Notes: generated from the letters alone by a model not told the origin. A stretch of 64,000 nt of DNA from Adiantum capillus-veneris (GCA_014529385.2 CM043959.1:6230466-6294465); one strand, 5' to 3'. Numbered from the stretch's first letter, positions 10,869-22,335 are shown. Made by a program: numbers and translations.

Positions 10869-11604
10869 GTGCCTTTGGCACCCTACAAGGGTCGGTGAAT
10901 AACCTCGAAAGTTAACGGCTTACTTTTTTAGGTGTCCGTTTTTACTCGTTTTTTAATGTTTTTTAATTATCGGTTTTTGGATTAGAGTGTGTGATAGCTC
11001 GAAATGAACGTATTGCTCAGGGGGTCGTGGTGTGCTTTACAATACAGCGTTCGGCTACCCGAAGCTTCGTTGGTCCTCAAAAAGGTCAATTTTTACCTAC
11101 GCATGAGACTAAAATATGTAATTTTAAAGGGGGACTGAGGCCTGATCCTGAGCGTGGGCTTGGGCTTGGGCCTAGGAAATATTCCCGAGCCCGGTCCTAC
11201 CTTTAAAATTTTTTATTTTTATTTTTTTGGGATAAGATGGCCGCGGCGCCGCGCTGTGCATGCGAGCACACACACACCTAACCTACCTACTTACAACTAA
11301 TAGAGCTACTGTTACACACTAACACACTACTACAGCAACTCATTAGCTAACAAAACTACTTAATGTACTTTACATAGAACTAACATTATGGATCTACTAC
11401 CTTAATTCTAACACCTTATCACAGAGAAAATACCTTATGAATAGAAACAACACAGTACCTTTCAATACCTTATTAGGAAAACAATACACAGCAGCAAAAC
11501 AAACTCCTTCTCAACACACACCTCTTCCTTCTCTACCTTTCCTACATCTGAAATTGCACCACAACGCAGCACAAAGTGCTACTCAAGCTTAATGTAGGGC
11601 ATTT
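10869..11604 (-). other. E1 leader (5' untranslated region)
   Basis: About 740 bp between the primer site and the first Met of the gag frame. It has a low-complexity GGGCTT-rich stretch near 11140-11200 and an AT-rich stretch at 11200-11235. No gene is seen. Confidence 0.6.
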
Positions 11605-11621
11605 CCTCGGCAGCGGCGCCA
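11605..11621 (-). other. E1 primer binding site, tRNA-Asp type
   Basis: On the minus strand, four bases after the LTR end, it reads TGGCGCCGCTGCCGAGG. This is close to TGGCGCCGTTGCCGGGG, the complement of the 3' end of plant tRNA-Asp used by Athila/Tat-like gypsy elements (from memory). It sets the strand and the 5' LTR. Confidence 0.82.
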
Positions 11622-11625
11622 AAAA

Positions 11626-11857
11626 TGTGGGCTTTTGTCGCACGTATCGAAGCAAGGGCCTTCCTAGCACTGTGTGCGAGCCACAGATGGCTCCAAGCAC
11701 ACAACTAGCATAAACTAGTAAGCTCAAAGATGGCGATGGTGTGTCACTGACCGCTCTACGCTTGCTGTCGTGGAAGATTCCTCACCCTGAAGAAGAAGGA
11801 GCCGCCGCTGCGCCGCGCTCAACCGCTTCACCGCCACCGTGCATCATTGCAATGCTC

Positions 11858-11903
<46 letters not shown>

Positions 11904-12243
11904 GTATACACTCTCTCTCTATCTCTCATGCATACACACACACACACAAGGAGATGAAGAAGAAGAAGATGGAGATGGAGCAAGAGCACTCTTCAATTGC
12001 ACAAATGAAAGAATGAGGTATTTTAGGTTTAAATTGACTTTTATATGGGCTTGCCCGTTCACATTTGGACGCCCACACTTAGCCAATCTTACCCAAACAT
12101 TATGGGTTCTAGTTTTAGAGTGCGCCTCTCATCGACGATCACTCTTAACCATTCCTATTGGACCGACAAGCCTGGTACCTGACTCTACCAAATAATAATA
12201 TGGCGTCTATTGTAGGTGATTGGAATGTGCATGAGGGTTAACA
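11626..12243 (-). repeat. E1 5' LTR
   Basis: Read on the minus strand from TGTTAACCC (12243) to GCCCACA (11626), next to the primer site and the AACAG duplication. TATAAAAG (plus coordinates 12038-12045, reverse) is the likely promoter. It contains (CT)n at about 11860-11901. Confidence 0.88.
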
Positions 12244-12248
12244 AACAG

Positions 12249-13435
12249 GATCCGTTTGTTCACACAGTTTAGGTTCAAAAATGTTGTGCAAGAGTAAGGT
12301 TAATGGTGAGATCAATCTTTCAAAAAAAAAGTCAAGTTTTTTTGACTCATAAGGCAACTTTGTGGATTTATAGCACCTAGAAATTCATTTTCATAGTCTT
12401 CAAATAATTCAAGCAAAATGGTCACTTAATAGGACACAAAAGTATCCAAGGACATAAAAGTGTCATGTTACCATTCTAGTGCTTATTAGTCACTATGGTT
12501 CAAAAATTTAAAATTTTAAAAATTTTATAGCTGCTAATAAAGACCAAGCACTCTTCTTTTGAGGTCTTTTGGGTAGGCATCCTGACAGTTAAAGCTAATG
12601 AACGACTCTATGGAATCTTCTTTGAACATGGCCGCCAAGTTTGATCATGCCACACCAAGGATCATCTCAGCACGGCTCTACATATCAAATAAATTGATAA
12701 GTGTCTTCTCTAACTTTGAAAATTTTTCAAAGACCTGCTTTGAAGTTTACAATGGCTATCAATTATAGTTTTTAAGTCAAAACTCTAAGCACCTTCCTAC
12801 CATTTCTCTCACTACCTCTTTGGAAGCTATCCAAATTGATAAGCTACCAGATTAGGGCTATATTGGACACATAGCATGCTTGGTGCGTTTGTGAATATGA
12901 CCGTTCACATTTTTGTAGTTAATCATTGATGATTGCATGTTACATATTTTTTTTCAATCTTGATGCTACTAATCAAGGCAAAACGGCCACTTTACTTCCA
13001 TGTTGATATACCTCAAAAGCATACTCTCTCCAGTGCAGATGAGTCAAGCATTCTAAACTTTCAAATCAATAAACTCAAGATAAGTATCCAATTTCCAATT
13101 CTTTGAACTCTTATTGGAGAAAAAGCAAAATGCCATGTTATTCAGTTGCTACTAAACTTGTATCACTAATTTATTTACTGCTACTATGCTAACTCAATTT
13201 GAGAATACAGACAACGACTTGTGTGCCTAATTCAATACACCACTATTTGCATTTAAGTACTTCCCTAAAAAGTGCAATTCAACAAGAAAATAGGGTATTG
13301 CATACTTTCCAATCCTTTACATTGCAACATTGTGCTTACTAGCCCAAGAGGTACTAAAGATTTGGGTGAAGTTTTTCTTTTCAGATATTCCCATTTGTGG
13401 AGACTCTTTGTGTCCCTTCTATGGTTTTAATGCAA
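12249..13435. other. Non-coding spacer between E1 and E3
   Basis: About 1.2 kb of AT-rich DNA that continues the 2883-3362 spacer across the E1 insertion. I see no gene, LTR or RNA gene. Confidence 0.65.
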
Positions 13436-13440
13436 GATAT

Positions 13441-14278
13441 TGTTGAAAGGTCAACCTTTCAACAACGCTTCCACAAAGATTCCATAAAGATTCCTCAAAG
13501 ATTCTCTAAAGATTCCAAATAAAGATGTTGATGAAGTGATGAAGACGAAGATGGATGCTTTAATGTGAAGATACAAGCTCATGGACATCATCGAATATCC
13601 TATTATTATTATTTTGAGCCATTACTGTCACTTTTGTAATGTTTACGGGAACTTCATATTTTAAGTCGACAATTGTATTTTGGCCAGAGATGCCTGTTGG
13701 ATGAGCAAAACCAGCTCACAGTGTTGTAATTAAGCTCTATAGAAGCCTAGGGACAAATCAGGTCATTTTGGTCGGACATTAGGTTTTCTAAGGCTTAGTA
13801 TATAAGCCAAAACCTAAAGCTTTGTAAAGAGACTTCTAATAATCTGATCTTCTGTGTCGTTGGGAGACTGCGAAAGAGTGAGAGAGTGTGTGTGTGTGTG
13901 TGCTACAGGAGCTACGGTGGTCGGAATCGCAAACGGAGAGTAGCAGTGTGTTGCCCACGAGGAGAGCTACGCGTTGATGCTTACATCACGCGCGTTCGTC
14001 TGTGTTTTGGCATATTCACCCACGAGCTACTTTTGGAGTTTGGTGAGTGACTGTTGTCCGTTTTTGCATTTCAGCATATCCACGCGATCAGAGCGAGTAG
14101 AGGTACACATTAGGTACTTGAGTTTTCGGAAATGTCGACCTGCAAAAACCGGTCAGACATCCTACGCGTTTTTTGCACAGAAGGTATTGGGTAGGTTTTT
14201 TTGGTCACGGACCTTAGGGAGAGTAGCCTATTGGTGTTGATAGGATATCCCTCAAGTTTCGTAACGTTTCGAGAATGT
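13441..14278 (+). repeat. E3 5' LTR, 3' part missing
   Basis: It matches 29304-30140 of the 3' LTR, by eye with roughly 40 differences over 838 bp (about 95% identity). It begins TGTTGAAAGG with a short perfect inverted repeat (TGTTGAAAGG/CCTTTCAACA) at its own start, and has a TATATAAG box at 13799-13806. It stops at GAGAATGT; the last about 230 bp of the LTR and the primer site are gone. Confidence 0.85.
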
Positions 14279-14283
14279 ATGTA

Positions 14284-14596
14284 CTGGCACATTCAGAATG
14301 CATTTCACATTACTTACCTACACATCATATATATGAAGAACCACCTATACTTGTAGAACAAGAAGAGTAACTCATCTCTGACCAAATAGTTGATCATGTA
14401 ACCACCACTACACGCACTGACATGGTTTATAATCATTAACTTTTGACTTTTAAAGGCCACCCTAGAGAAGATGCTAAATTGATGCTCGAATTTTTTTTTG
14501 AAACTTCCCAGATCTTCTCCACACATTTCATCTCTCATGGTCCTGCTGATTCTATATTGAGAAACTGGGGGCATTTGGTATCTTTGGAGGGAGGGA
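14284..14596 (+). pseudogene. Gypsy polyprotein C-terminal remnant (block B copy 1)
   Basis: Nucleotide similarity to 44795-45128 of the complete gypsy: the integrase tail (HNAFHISL-like region), the chromodomain-like GHPRED region and the purine tract before the LTR. Reading frames are lost. It is an older member of the same gypsy family as 38473-45809. Confidence 0.7.
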
Positions 14597-15290
14597 TGTT
14601 ATGAGACTAGGCACCTTCCTGTTGTACGTGGTTAACTACAATTGGGATAGCTGGAGCGTAATGATTAAATATTGTGATGTCTTTCTATTTTTACTAACAA
14701 TGAGTTGATGACTTGTAGATTGAAATTCTAGGAGTTGAGGAGAAGGCATCGGCAATAAATAAATTCCTCAGTCATTTTATAATTGCAAAGTGTTTTAGAT
14801 CTTTTATCGATAAGCCACTATGGTTGATTTGTAAATAGGATAATGAGAACTCACCCTAAGAGGGTCATGCAATAAGTGATATGCTCCGCTCATAACTAAA
14901 GCGGAACTAAGTGTAAAAGAGGGACCTCCAATTTTTGGCACCAACAAGTAATATCATATGTTAAATACCAAATTCCACAAGAGGTGCCGTGGTGTTTGGG
15001 GCTACAATCTTTAGGCCATTCTTGTGTAGATGCTCTTTATTTTTTCCACTTCCCCTCTCTTTAGCTATGTCTTGGGCTATGGAGTTTGATTGTGTCACCT
15101 TCTTGTGTAAGAGTTTGTCCCCTTCCTTCTTTTCTTTGTGTACTATTATGTGTATAGATATGTCAACATCTCCATCCCTTTCTATTTGTGTCAACATCTT
15201 CCCCTACTATCTCTCTCTTTTCCCTTCTCCATCAAGGCAAGGTCAATGGTTGAATTTCATCACCAAGGGAAGAAGCCCACCCTTGCTCCC

Positions 15291-15294
<4 letters not shown>
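14597..15294 (+). repeat. Gypsy-family 3' LTR (block B copy 1)
   Basis: It starts TGTTATGAGAC after the purine run GGAGGGAGGGA and ends CTCCCAACA, like the gypsy LTR at 45129-45809, from which it is clearly diverged. It is 698 bp. The LTR end merges into a (CA)n tract. Confidence 0.75.
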
Positions 15295-15338
<44 letters not shown>

Positions 15339-15399
15339 CTATCGTGCAGGCCCAGGCTCCCCGATCACTCTCTCCATTTTTGAAGGGCTATAAGACTGT

Positions 15400-15444
<45 letters not shown>
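15292..15444. repeat. (CA)n and (CT)n microsatellites
   Basis: A (CA)n run at about 15292-15336 grows out of the LTR terminus CAACA, and a (CT)n run lies at about 15403-15444. Copy 2 at 31586-31754 differs in length and has (CTAT)n at its end. These tracts create long false open frames. Confidence 0.9.
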
Positions 15445-15448
<4 letters not shown>

Positions 15449-17576
15449 TGGTGCCACATGTGATAGTGGGGCCCTTCGAGCCAGTTTTGGTAGTGATTCT
15501 CTTAAGCCTCCTCTTGCATGTCCTCCATAGTTGGTTTGGGAGTAGTGGGGTAGCAAAAGTGTTGGTTGGACGCGTGGTAGTGCCTAGAGCTTGAGAAAAT
15601 TTCAAGTTCCATAAAGAAATAGAATAGATGTTCATCGGAGATTTAACTTCATAATAAACATATTTATGTATGCCTTTAAACTTTTTTCCTTCTTTGTTTG
15701 CTTAGATCTTGCATTTTTGGATTGTTAAAGGGAAACTTTATAATCTACAAATCTTTTTTTTTTTTTGGGAAGCATATACGTTTTAAAATGCTTAAGTGAT
15801 ATTTCTATATCACCTAGTTTTTTAATTGTTTTTCCTTTCACAATTTGACGTTTGCTAATGTCAAAGCAGCATTCATGAAAATGGTTGTATGTAATAAGAA
15901 CACTACAAGGGATAAAGATATGGATGACACATGAGCTTGCATCCACTTGATTGAAGAACAAGCAACAAGAACTTGTCAAAGTACATGAAGCTAGGAAATA
16001 AGGCAATGGGTTGTCTAACGATGGGGTAGAGCCAGTGCTCATGAAAAATCATTTTTGCAACCATAGACAAATTCTCGTCCTTGATGAAAATTTGAGCTAA
16101 TTTTATTGGCTTTACACGATTTTCTTCAAAATCTAGGCATGATTTTTTCCTTTTTCTCTTCCTCTCAATTGGTATTTATAAATTTCAAAGCGGCACGATT
16201 GTAAATTGAGACACACTTTTCCCGGACATTGGGTAAAATAGGAGACCTTGTTGATTGGCACTAGGTTTTGCATTTTGACCTTGTATCGGGTCTAAGAAAT
16301 CTTGGTCGGGTCCATGTTTAGTACAAAAATTAGTGATTGGGCTTAGGTTATCGTTGGTAATATCTTCAATAAATCTATAAGAGGAATAATGCACATCATT
16401 AGGAATAACATGATAGCTTCCTGGTTACTAGTGTCCTTTTCCTCAACACTTCCCTCTTTGTAGTTGGCACATGCATTATATCCAATTTAATCTCAAAATT
16501 TTCTATGTATTGAGGAAGTGTAGCTAGACTTTAGCACTTGGCTCATATCACCCAATTTGTTGCATTCGTTGGAGAAAACAAGGTAAGCCAAGGGTGGAGG
16601 ATCTGGATTATCTTTGTTGCTTATATATCTCATTTAGTTCCACAACTCATTGGCCATTTGGAAATTCAACTTTGGAATCTACTTTTGTTCCAGATCTTTT
16701 GATGTGTAGACGGCACTAGATGTGAAGGAGGAAACTTTCGTGCTAGCTCATCAAAGAGGTTTGGCCAAGGATCTCGAGCTAATGTCTTGCCAATGCACTT
16801 CCTTCCAACTATAGGCCCCACAAGAATTGTCTTTTGAGTTGAAGTAACCCTTTGATTGCAGTGCATCATCAAAGTCTTAGGTATCCCCATGGTTGTCGAA
16901 TAGATGTACATGGCGGTATTTTCTTAGAGGGATTGGCTTAAACGTAGCTTGTGTTAACTCAATCAACTTTGGTTGAGGGGGAATCTTGTAGTTTTTTCAA
17001 TAGCTTAAGAAACTCCCTCAACTTATTTGGTAGATCCTTGGTAAGAGCTATTCTAGCCTCCATAGCTAGCTTAATAGCCTTAAGACCATGTCATCTACTT
17101 TATCAATCACCACAGAGCTAGTTGCAGACACATCAAAAACTCCTTGTGCTATCATAGTTTGTCTTTTTTAGTACCCTCAGCCCCCTGAGGTCATTTTGAT
17201 GCCTTGAGAAATCTAGGTTTTCATGTAATTTGTCCTTGGGTTTCTAAGACAATGAACTTAGGGTGGACTCCATAAGGCGTTTCTAACCTATGGATTCATG
17301 ACAGCCAATCTCTGATGTGTCAGCTCCATTATCAACCCACATCTATTTTTCCTTTGGGGCTTGGGAGAGAGCTCTTATAGTGATGGCTCTTCATTTGAGG
17401 TTACATTGGCTAGGTCATAGCTTCTCTAGCTTATGCTTTAGTCACCAATCTGATAAAAAATAATTTGCACTTAGCTTCAGATGAGTTAGGAGAGGGAATG
17501 ACTTCAAGATAGTATAATGGCATCTTGCCTCTATTTTTTAGCACCTCTGTTGGAAACTCTTTAGGTGCTTCTTGGA
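15445..17576 (-). pseudogene. Minus-strand retroelement remnant (block B copy 1), unrecognised
   Basis: This is the region downstream, on the minus strand, of the gag frame that is seen complete only in copy 2 (33710-34501). Small minus-strand frames at 15725-16042, 16185-16394 and 16666-16911 are identical in translation to those of copy 2, which reflects recent duplication or conversion and not selection. I recognise no domain in them. Confidence 0.45.
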
Positions 17577-18431
17577 ACCATTTAGTTCAACTTTGAAAAA
17601 AACATCATTTAAGGCCTCAAAATGCATCCGGAAGTCAGGAATGTCTAAAACCGATAGTTCGAAAGAATTGTGAGAAAACGGTCACGGGTTTTGAAGACTG
17701 CTAAGTTAGCAGATTGAAATTATCTTTTGGGAAAACCATTGGTCACCCTCGGGAAGGTGTAAAAGTTAACTACGGCCTAGTGTAAAATTTGAGCGTCCAT
17801 ACAAAAATCTGGTAGCAGTAAGACCATACACAAGGACTCTTGATTTTGCAACAACAGTCGCATGTTTTGGAGAACTTTAACACAAGATTTTTGCTAGCAA
17901 ATCACTGCGACTTGTGCATAATTCTCTTGTGCTAGCTTAAGTATAGTTCAGCTAAAAGCGAACTTGAAAGTCACTTCCGAGCCCACGGAACAAGTGTTGC
18001 CGTCAAAGGCACATCAAGAATTTTTGCATTCATTGTGAAAAATTTTGCCAGCTAAATAGAAATTTGCAGATTGTGTGCTAAAGTGAACACAGGTTAGCTC
18101 GACTCAAGAATCCCTACAAAGGGAGCAGTCGTTGCAGTATAGTGGTAAGTTGCAAAACTTATCACTGTGCTTCCACTAGATCGAGGCCTGCTAAAAAGCT
18201 CTAGGAAAAGCAAGCAGCCAGACAAGACAATATCAACCCTGGCAAGCAAGGGAGCTAAGAAGTTCAGGCAAAGCCCAGTTCAGAAAACTCAGAGATTAAG
18301 GCATCCACAAAAGCTGAAGGACCTCAAGCGAAAAAAACCGACACAAGGGTGCTAAGAATTTTTATTAGCATTGAGGCAAGCAATTAGAACTATCACTGAA
18401 CAGGCACAACAAGAAGGTCAAGACGAAAGCA
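17577..18431 (+). other. E3 leader region
   Basis: About 850 bp between the end of block B copy 1 and the first E3 gag Met. It should be E3 leader, although the true 5' start of the leader and the primer site are lost. It contains the tRNA-Asp-like stretch described separately and no gene. Confidence 0.55.
18128..18199 (+). other. tRNA-Asp-like sequence in the E3 leader
   Basis: The first 23 bases (18128-18150, including AGTATAGTGGTAAGT) match the 5' end of plant tRNA-Asp(GUC) as I remember it at 22 of 23 positions, with an A-box-like TAGTATAGTGG core. In the same register an anticodon-loop-like TATCAC (tRNA: TGTCAC) lies at tRNA positions 34-38. An altered B-box-like GATCGAGGCC lies at 18179-18188, where the tRNA has GTTCGATCCC. 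The acceptor 3' half is poorly kept, so this is not a functional tRNA gene. It is either a tRNA-derived relic or a tRNA-like leader element. Confidence 0.5.
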
Positions 18432-18971
18432 ATGGCGTCTCAAAGGGATCAGACCAGCCGAGACAAAGCTTCAAGTACATCCACAGAAATTACAAGAGAG
18501 CAAATTTGGATCTATCTGATTGGCCAGTACAAAGGACTGCCATGCTATGAGGATGTCAATCGGAATTTGTACATCAAGATAAAGAAAGATACTCGGACAT
18601 CTCAATATGTGGAAGTTGAAACAGTGCAAAATGTACTACACCCACATCGAGATTTCATGGAAGACTGTCTGGGATCAATTTACATGAGGCACGGAAAATA
18701 CATTGACAATGAGATAGAAATGTTGTACAAGGATCAACTTACAGAACTCTACGCATATCCTCCAAGTATTTTTCTGTACAAAGCACAAGATGGAAAACGG
18801 AAAATTGGTACCCTCTATGGAGACGAAGACGGTCGATACTACAGGGCTGTCACAAGTCAGGAAGTTCCTATAGAAAACAATCATTACTTTACAGCAGAAG
18901 CGTTTGGCTCAAGAGGAGAAGACTACATGTCGGTGGTAATGTATACCATCTCGTCATGGGTTTACCTCTAA
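18432..18971 (+). pseudogene. E3 gag, first part
   Basis: A 179-codon open frame starting MASQRDQTSRD, with aromatic and charged residues (TREQIWIYLIGQYKGLPCYED...) and many Tyr. It is the first frame after the leader. It ends at a TAA and the reading continues in another frame at 18956, consistent with one indel. The position before a zinc knuckle and a protease makes it the N-terminal part of a gag-like protein, but I do not recognise the standard gag capsid domain in it. Confidence 0.55.
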
Positions 18972-19447
18972 CTACGCACTTGGAAGAGTTAACAACGACA
19001 GCTGTCAATGCAAAAATGAGTGACACACCACATGACACACAACAAGGCACAACATGGAAAGACACAGTACAAGTCTCGTGCACCACACCAGCAAAAGACA
19101 AAGCACAAGCACACCAAATTGCACAAACAGGGAATACGTCGGAAGTACCCGCTATGAAGATAGCACAACTTCAAAAAGAACTAGCTCGGTCTCAAGAGCT
19201 ACTTAATAGAGCACAACAAGTCATATCATCAGGCATTGAACAGATGCCAACATCAGATATGGAACCCTCTCGGATGAGGGGAGTTCAAACTCAACAAAGA
19301 GACCCTATATCTTCAAGAGTGGGATTAAGAAGTCCAGCTTTACAAGAAGCAGTGTCCTTTTCAGGAGTCCAAGTGGAATTTCAAGAAGCATTTGGAAGAT
19401 GCCGAGCCAGAGGAGAGACCACTGGAAATTCACAATGCCCAATGTAA
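18956..19447 (+). pseudogene. E3 gag, second part (shifted frame)
   Basis: A polar, Thr/Gln-rich frame with a short heptad-like helix (MKIAQLQKELARSQELLNRAQQVI) that could form a coiled coil. It overlaps the frames on both sides, which fits two compensating indels in an originally continuous polyprotein. There is no known domain. Confidence 0.45.
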
Positions 19448-21071
19448 AAGGTCAGGTCAAGATGTCATTGTGGTTGACAAATACGATAGGCACTATGAAA
19501 TAGCCGATGTGAAAAATATGGATGATTTTAGCAATTGTGGGCAACGTGTAAGTCACATACTTGGACCCCGTCCAAAAGCACCATCAAGGGAAACGGAAAA
19601 CAAAGATTTGGTTCGATCTTCACCCTCGGTGCAGAACTCGCCAAAATCAACTCAGAAACATAGCCCTAAGGCTATGCAGAAGCCCCACGTTAAAGACCAT
19701 ATACTGATGGAAGAATTAGCATTACAACTGCTAGAAAGCATGGATAGTGATTTGATCTTGTATGCAAGCAATAATGAAAGCTATTTTCAGCTTCTCAAGG
19801 ACAAGACGATGAAGGATAAAAAGACAAAGCCAGTGGATACACCTAAGTCAGTCGTAATCTATAGGTTCATGCATGCAAAGAAGAGGTCATGTCTGTATCT
19901 AGATACCACAGGAAACCATTATCAGCAGTATTATGGAGAGCTGCCTCGTCCAAAGGGTGCACATGTTGAGATAACAACATATTGCGACCAATGTGCCATT
20001 GGTCATTTAGTGAAGGACTGCCCAGCAAAGCTCTACATGGAAAAGAAGAAGCAACAAGCCAAAAGCAAAGTTCAGACAGTGACAACAAGGGAACGGAAGA
20101 AAGAATCCCCAACAAGATCTCCAGAAAAGAAGCAGATCTTGTCGCAGAGCACAAAAGATAGGCTCAAGACACAGTTGCTTGAAGTCAAGGGTGCCAACGA
20201 CATTATCATAGAGAATCAGGCTTTCAAAAAAGATCAATTGAATCAGTTGATTCAAGATCGTTTAAGGAACCTCAGTGAGGACAAGTCAAAGCATCCACAA
20301 GGTGATGAGGATGAAGCTCGTAGTTCAAGGTTCGAGAGAAAAAGAAGCCAAGATTCTGACGATAGTGAGCCAACACAAGAAGATGTGGCAGAGGTAACAA
20401 AAAATCTTAGTGCCACGTCACAAGTGGAAGACATGCAGATAGAATCAATGGATGAAGCTGAACGTCTACCAAATAAATTCTCTACTGTGGACTCTTCATT
20501 GGTGATTCAACGAATCAAAGAGTATGAGAAGCTAAAAGAAGATGTAACTGAAGACATAGAATGCACAGAAGAACAGGAAATGATTGAGTCCAAGATTGAC
20601 TACCAGGGACAAGCAATGCAGGATATGAATGAATATTTTCGAGAATAGACTCTACAAAAACCCATGGAACAATGGGAACCAAAGGCCACGGCGACCATTG
20701 CAACAGAAGAAGAGAGTCAACCTCAACATCCTGCTACACAAACTTCAAAAGATTTCCAAGAAGAAAAGTCACCATTGAATTACCTTCAAGTGCTAGAAGC
20801 AGTAAATAGTGACAGAGAGCTTCTGAAATCAAGAGTCAAGGCGTCACAGTCAGAAACTAGCAATGAAGACCAACAAGCTTCTCAAACTATAGACCTTCCC
20901 CAAAGCTATAGATCAGAAGATAGTAAGCACTTGGGACATGCTACAACCAGTCAAATGACAAAGAAGTTCAACATACAAGCGGATGACAAAGCTTCCAAGG
21001 CACAAAAGTCCAAGACAAGTACCAAAAAGCAAAGAGGACATCAGCTACTTGGCAGCCAACAAGAAGATTAA
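19392..21071 (+). pseudogene. E3 gag, nucleocapsid part with altered zinc knuckle
   Basis: Frames 19392-20648 and 20664-21071 are in phase, separated by a TAG at 20646-20648. A knuckle-like CDQCAIGHLVKDC sits at about residues 197-209 of the first piece. Spacing is CX2CX3HX4C, one residue shorter than the normal nucleocapsid knuckle. On both sides are very basic (KKKQQAKSKVQTVTTRERKK) and then acidic, low-complexity stretches. This is the RNA-binding part of the E3 gag precursor. The shortened knuckle may be decay or a true variant. Confidence 0.6.
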
Positions 21072-21528
21072 ATTCTCGTTGGATGTGCATGAGAAACTGA
21101 AATTCAATTTTACAGCAAAGATAGATTGCACTGCCACGACTAATGTCATGTCTTATGGGTTGTGGTTACTTCTAGATAAGCCAGAACTGTATGAAATTCA
21201 AGTACAGGTTCCTATATCACATGGAATAGCCGTCACAAGTTTAGGGATTGCAAAAGCTACCCTTACACTACGGTCAAAGGTAATCAAAGACAAATTCCTA
21301 GTGGTGGATTCCTCCAAAATAAGTACACATTTGATTTTGTCCAAGCACTGGGCAAAAACATTGGTAGAAGAACCTGAATTTTCAAGAATGGTCATCACGA
21401 CTAGCTCTCAAGAAATCCCGCCTACTACTGCTCCAAGATTATCGGCTTCCGACAAAGGCAAAGCCAAAATGAGCCCACAAATGTCCTACCAACAGAAGCA
21501 GCCCCTTAAATCAGAGTCTTCAATCTAG
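20983..21528 (+). pseudogene. E3 retropepsin-like protease, degraded
   Basis: After a frame change, the stretch from about residue 25 reads KIKFSLDVHEKLKFNFTAKI, then DCTATTNVMSYGLW at the place of the D-S/T-G-A active site. The Asp is kept but the Gly is lost. Then come flap-like and hydrophobic strands and FLVVDSSKISTHLILSKHW, which corresponds to the usual LLGRPW C-terminal strand. It is probably inactive. It is followed by a TAG at 21526-21528 and, 117 bp on, by the copia insertion that separates it from its tail at 27195. Confidence 0.65.
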
Positions 21529-21640
21529 CCCCGAAAAGTTCAAGACAGAGCTTCGACATCAAGTGACCACATGCTTCCACATGAAAGACAGACTCCAAAG
21601 AAAATCTTTCAACCCAAAAACCCTACACTGCGAGATCACC

Positions 21641-21645
21641 GTCAA
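21641..21645 (+). other. Target duplication GTCAA, left copy (copia)
   Basis: GTCAA immediately left of TGTTAAG; the right copy is at 27190-27194. It proves insertion of the copia element into E3. Confidence 0.92.
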
Positions 21646-22284
21646 TGTTAAGTATGGAGCCTGATTTACCCTTTGTAATTTTCTATGGTAAAAGCACACA
21701 TTTGTAAGGCCCCCATTATGAGGAGAAGCCATCGTGCGTAAAGGTAAATCACTCACCGGAACCCAAAATTTTCACACAGTCAAAAACCAGGGGCAACTTT
21801 AGGGGCCCGCCCCCGAGACTTTTTTTTCCCTCGCCAGAATATTCCTTTTCGCCGGAATATTATGACCGGACGGCGGCCGGAAAGTGGTCGAAAAACAACC
21901 GTCGGTTGGCCGGTGGTCGAAAGTCAATGGCCGGTGGCCGGTGGCCGAATTCAAAAGTGGACTAGTCTTCTCAAGGGCGGCCACACATGGGCGAATTGGA
22001 GGGTCCGATTTGGACTTATTCGTACAAGGGCGGCTACACATGGCTGCCTCTCATAAGAGAGGGCATCCCTTTTGGCCTATAAAAGGAGGCCATTTCTACA
22101 CACATTTCATAGTGTGAAGTTGATGCAACAAGGTGAGTGTGAGGTGGTGAGAGTGAAGCAAGGCAGGAGCTCCATTAAGGGTATAATCCCTTTGTAAACT
22201 ACTTCTTGTTTTGAAGTACTAAAGCCATTGAGTGGCTGCTTTCCCGTGGACGTAGCCCACATTGGGTGAACCACATATATCATG

Positions 22285-22335
<51 letters not shown>

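Larger units (their letters stand above)
3363..12243 (-). mobile_element. E1: complete RT-less gag-protease LTR retrotransposon
   Basis: An 8.9-kb element on the minus strand, with LTRs at 11626-12243 (5') and 3363-3936 (3'). It is flanked by the exact 5-bp duplication AACAG (3358-3362 and 12244-12248). A primer site of tRNA-Asp type follows the 5' LTR and a polypurine tract precedes the 3' LTR. Between them is one eroded polyprotein frame (about 10868 to 5748), with gag, zinc knuckles, a retropepsin and a W[VI]PK tail. No reverse transcriptase, RNase H or integrase is found, so it is non-autonomous. The primer type fits Athila/Tat-like gypsy partners, which is an inference. Confidence 0.88.
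14284..17576. repeat. Block B, copy 1 (duplicate of 30530-33886)
   Basis: A 3.3-kb segment holding a gypsy 3' end, its LTR, simple repeats and minus-strand remnants. It is inserted where the end of the E3 5' LTR and primer site should be. The second copy lies just outside the E3 3' LTR. Copy 1 stops inside a gag zinc-knuckle frame that continues unbroken in copy 2, so copy 2 is the source. By eye I see no differences over about 15.6-17.3 kb, and a few per cent on either side. Confidence 0.85.

Noticed and set aside
18128-18199. Functional tRNA-Asp gene
   Set aside because: The acceptor and T-arm halves do not pair and the B box is altered. It is kept only as a tRNA-like stretch.
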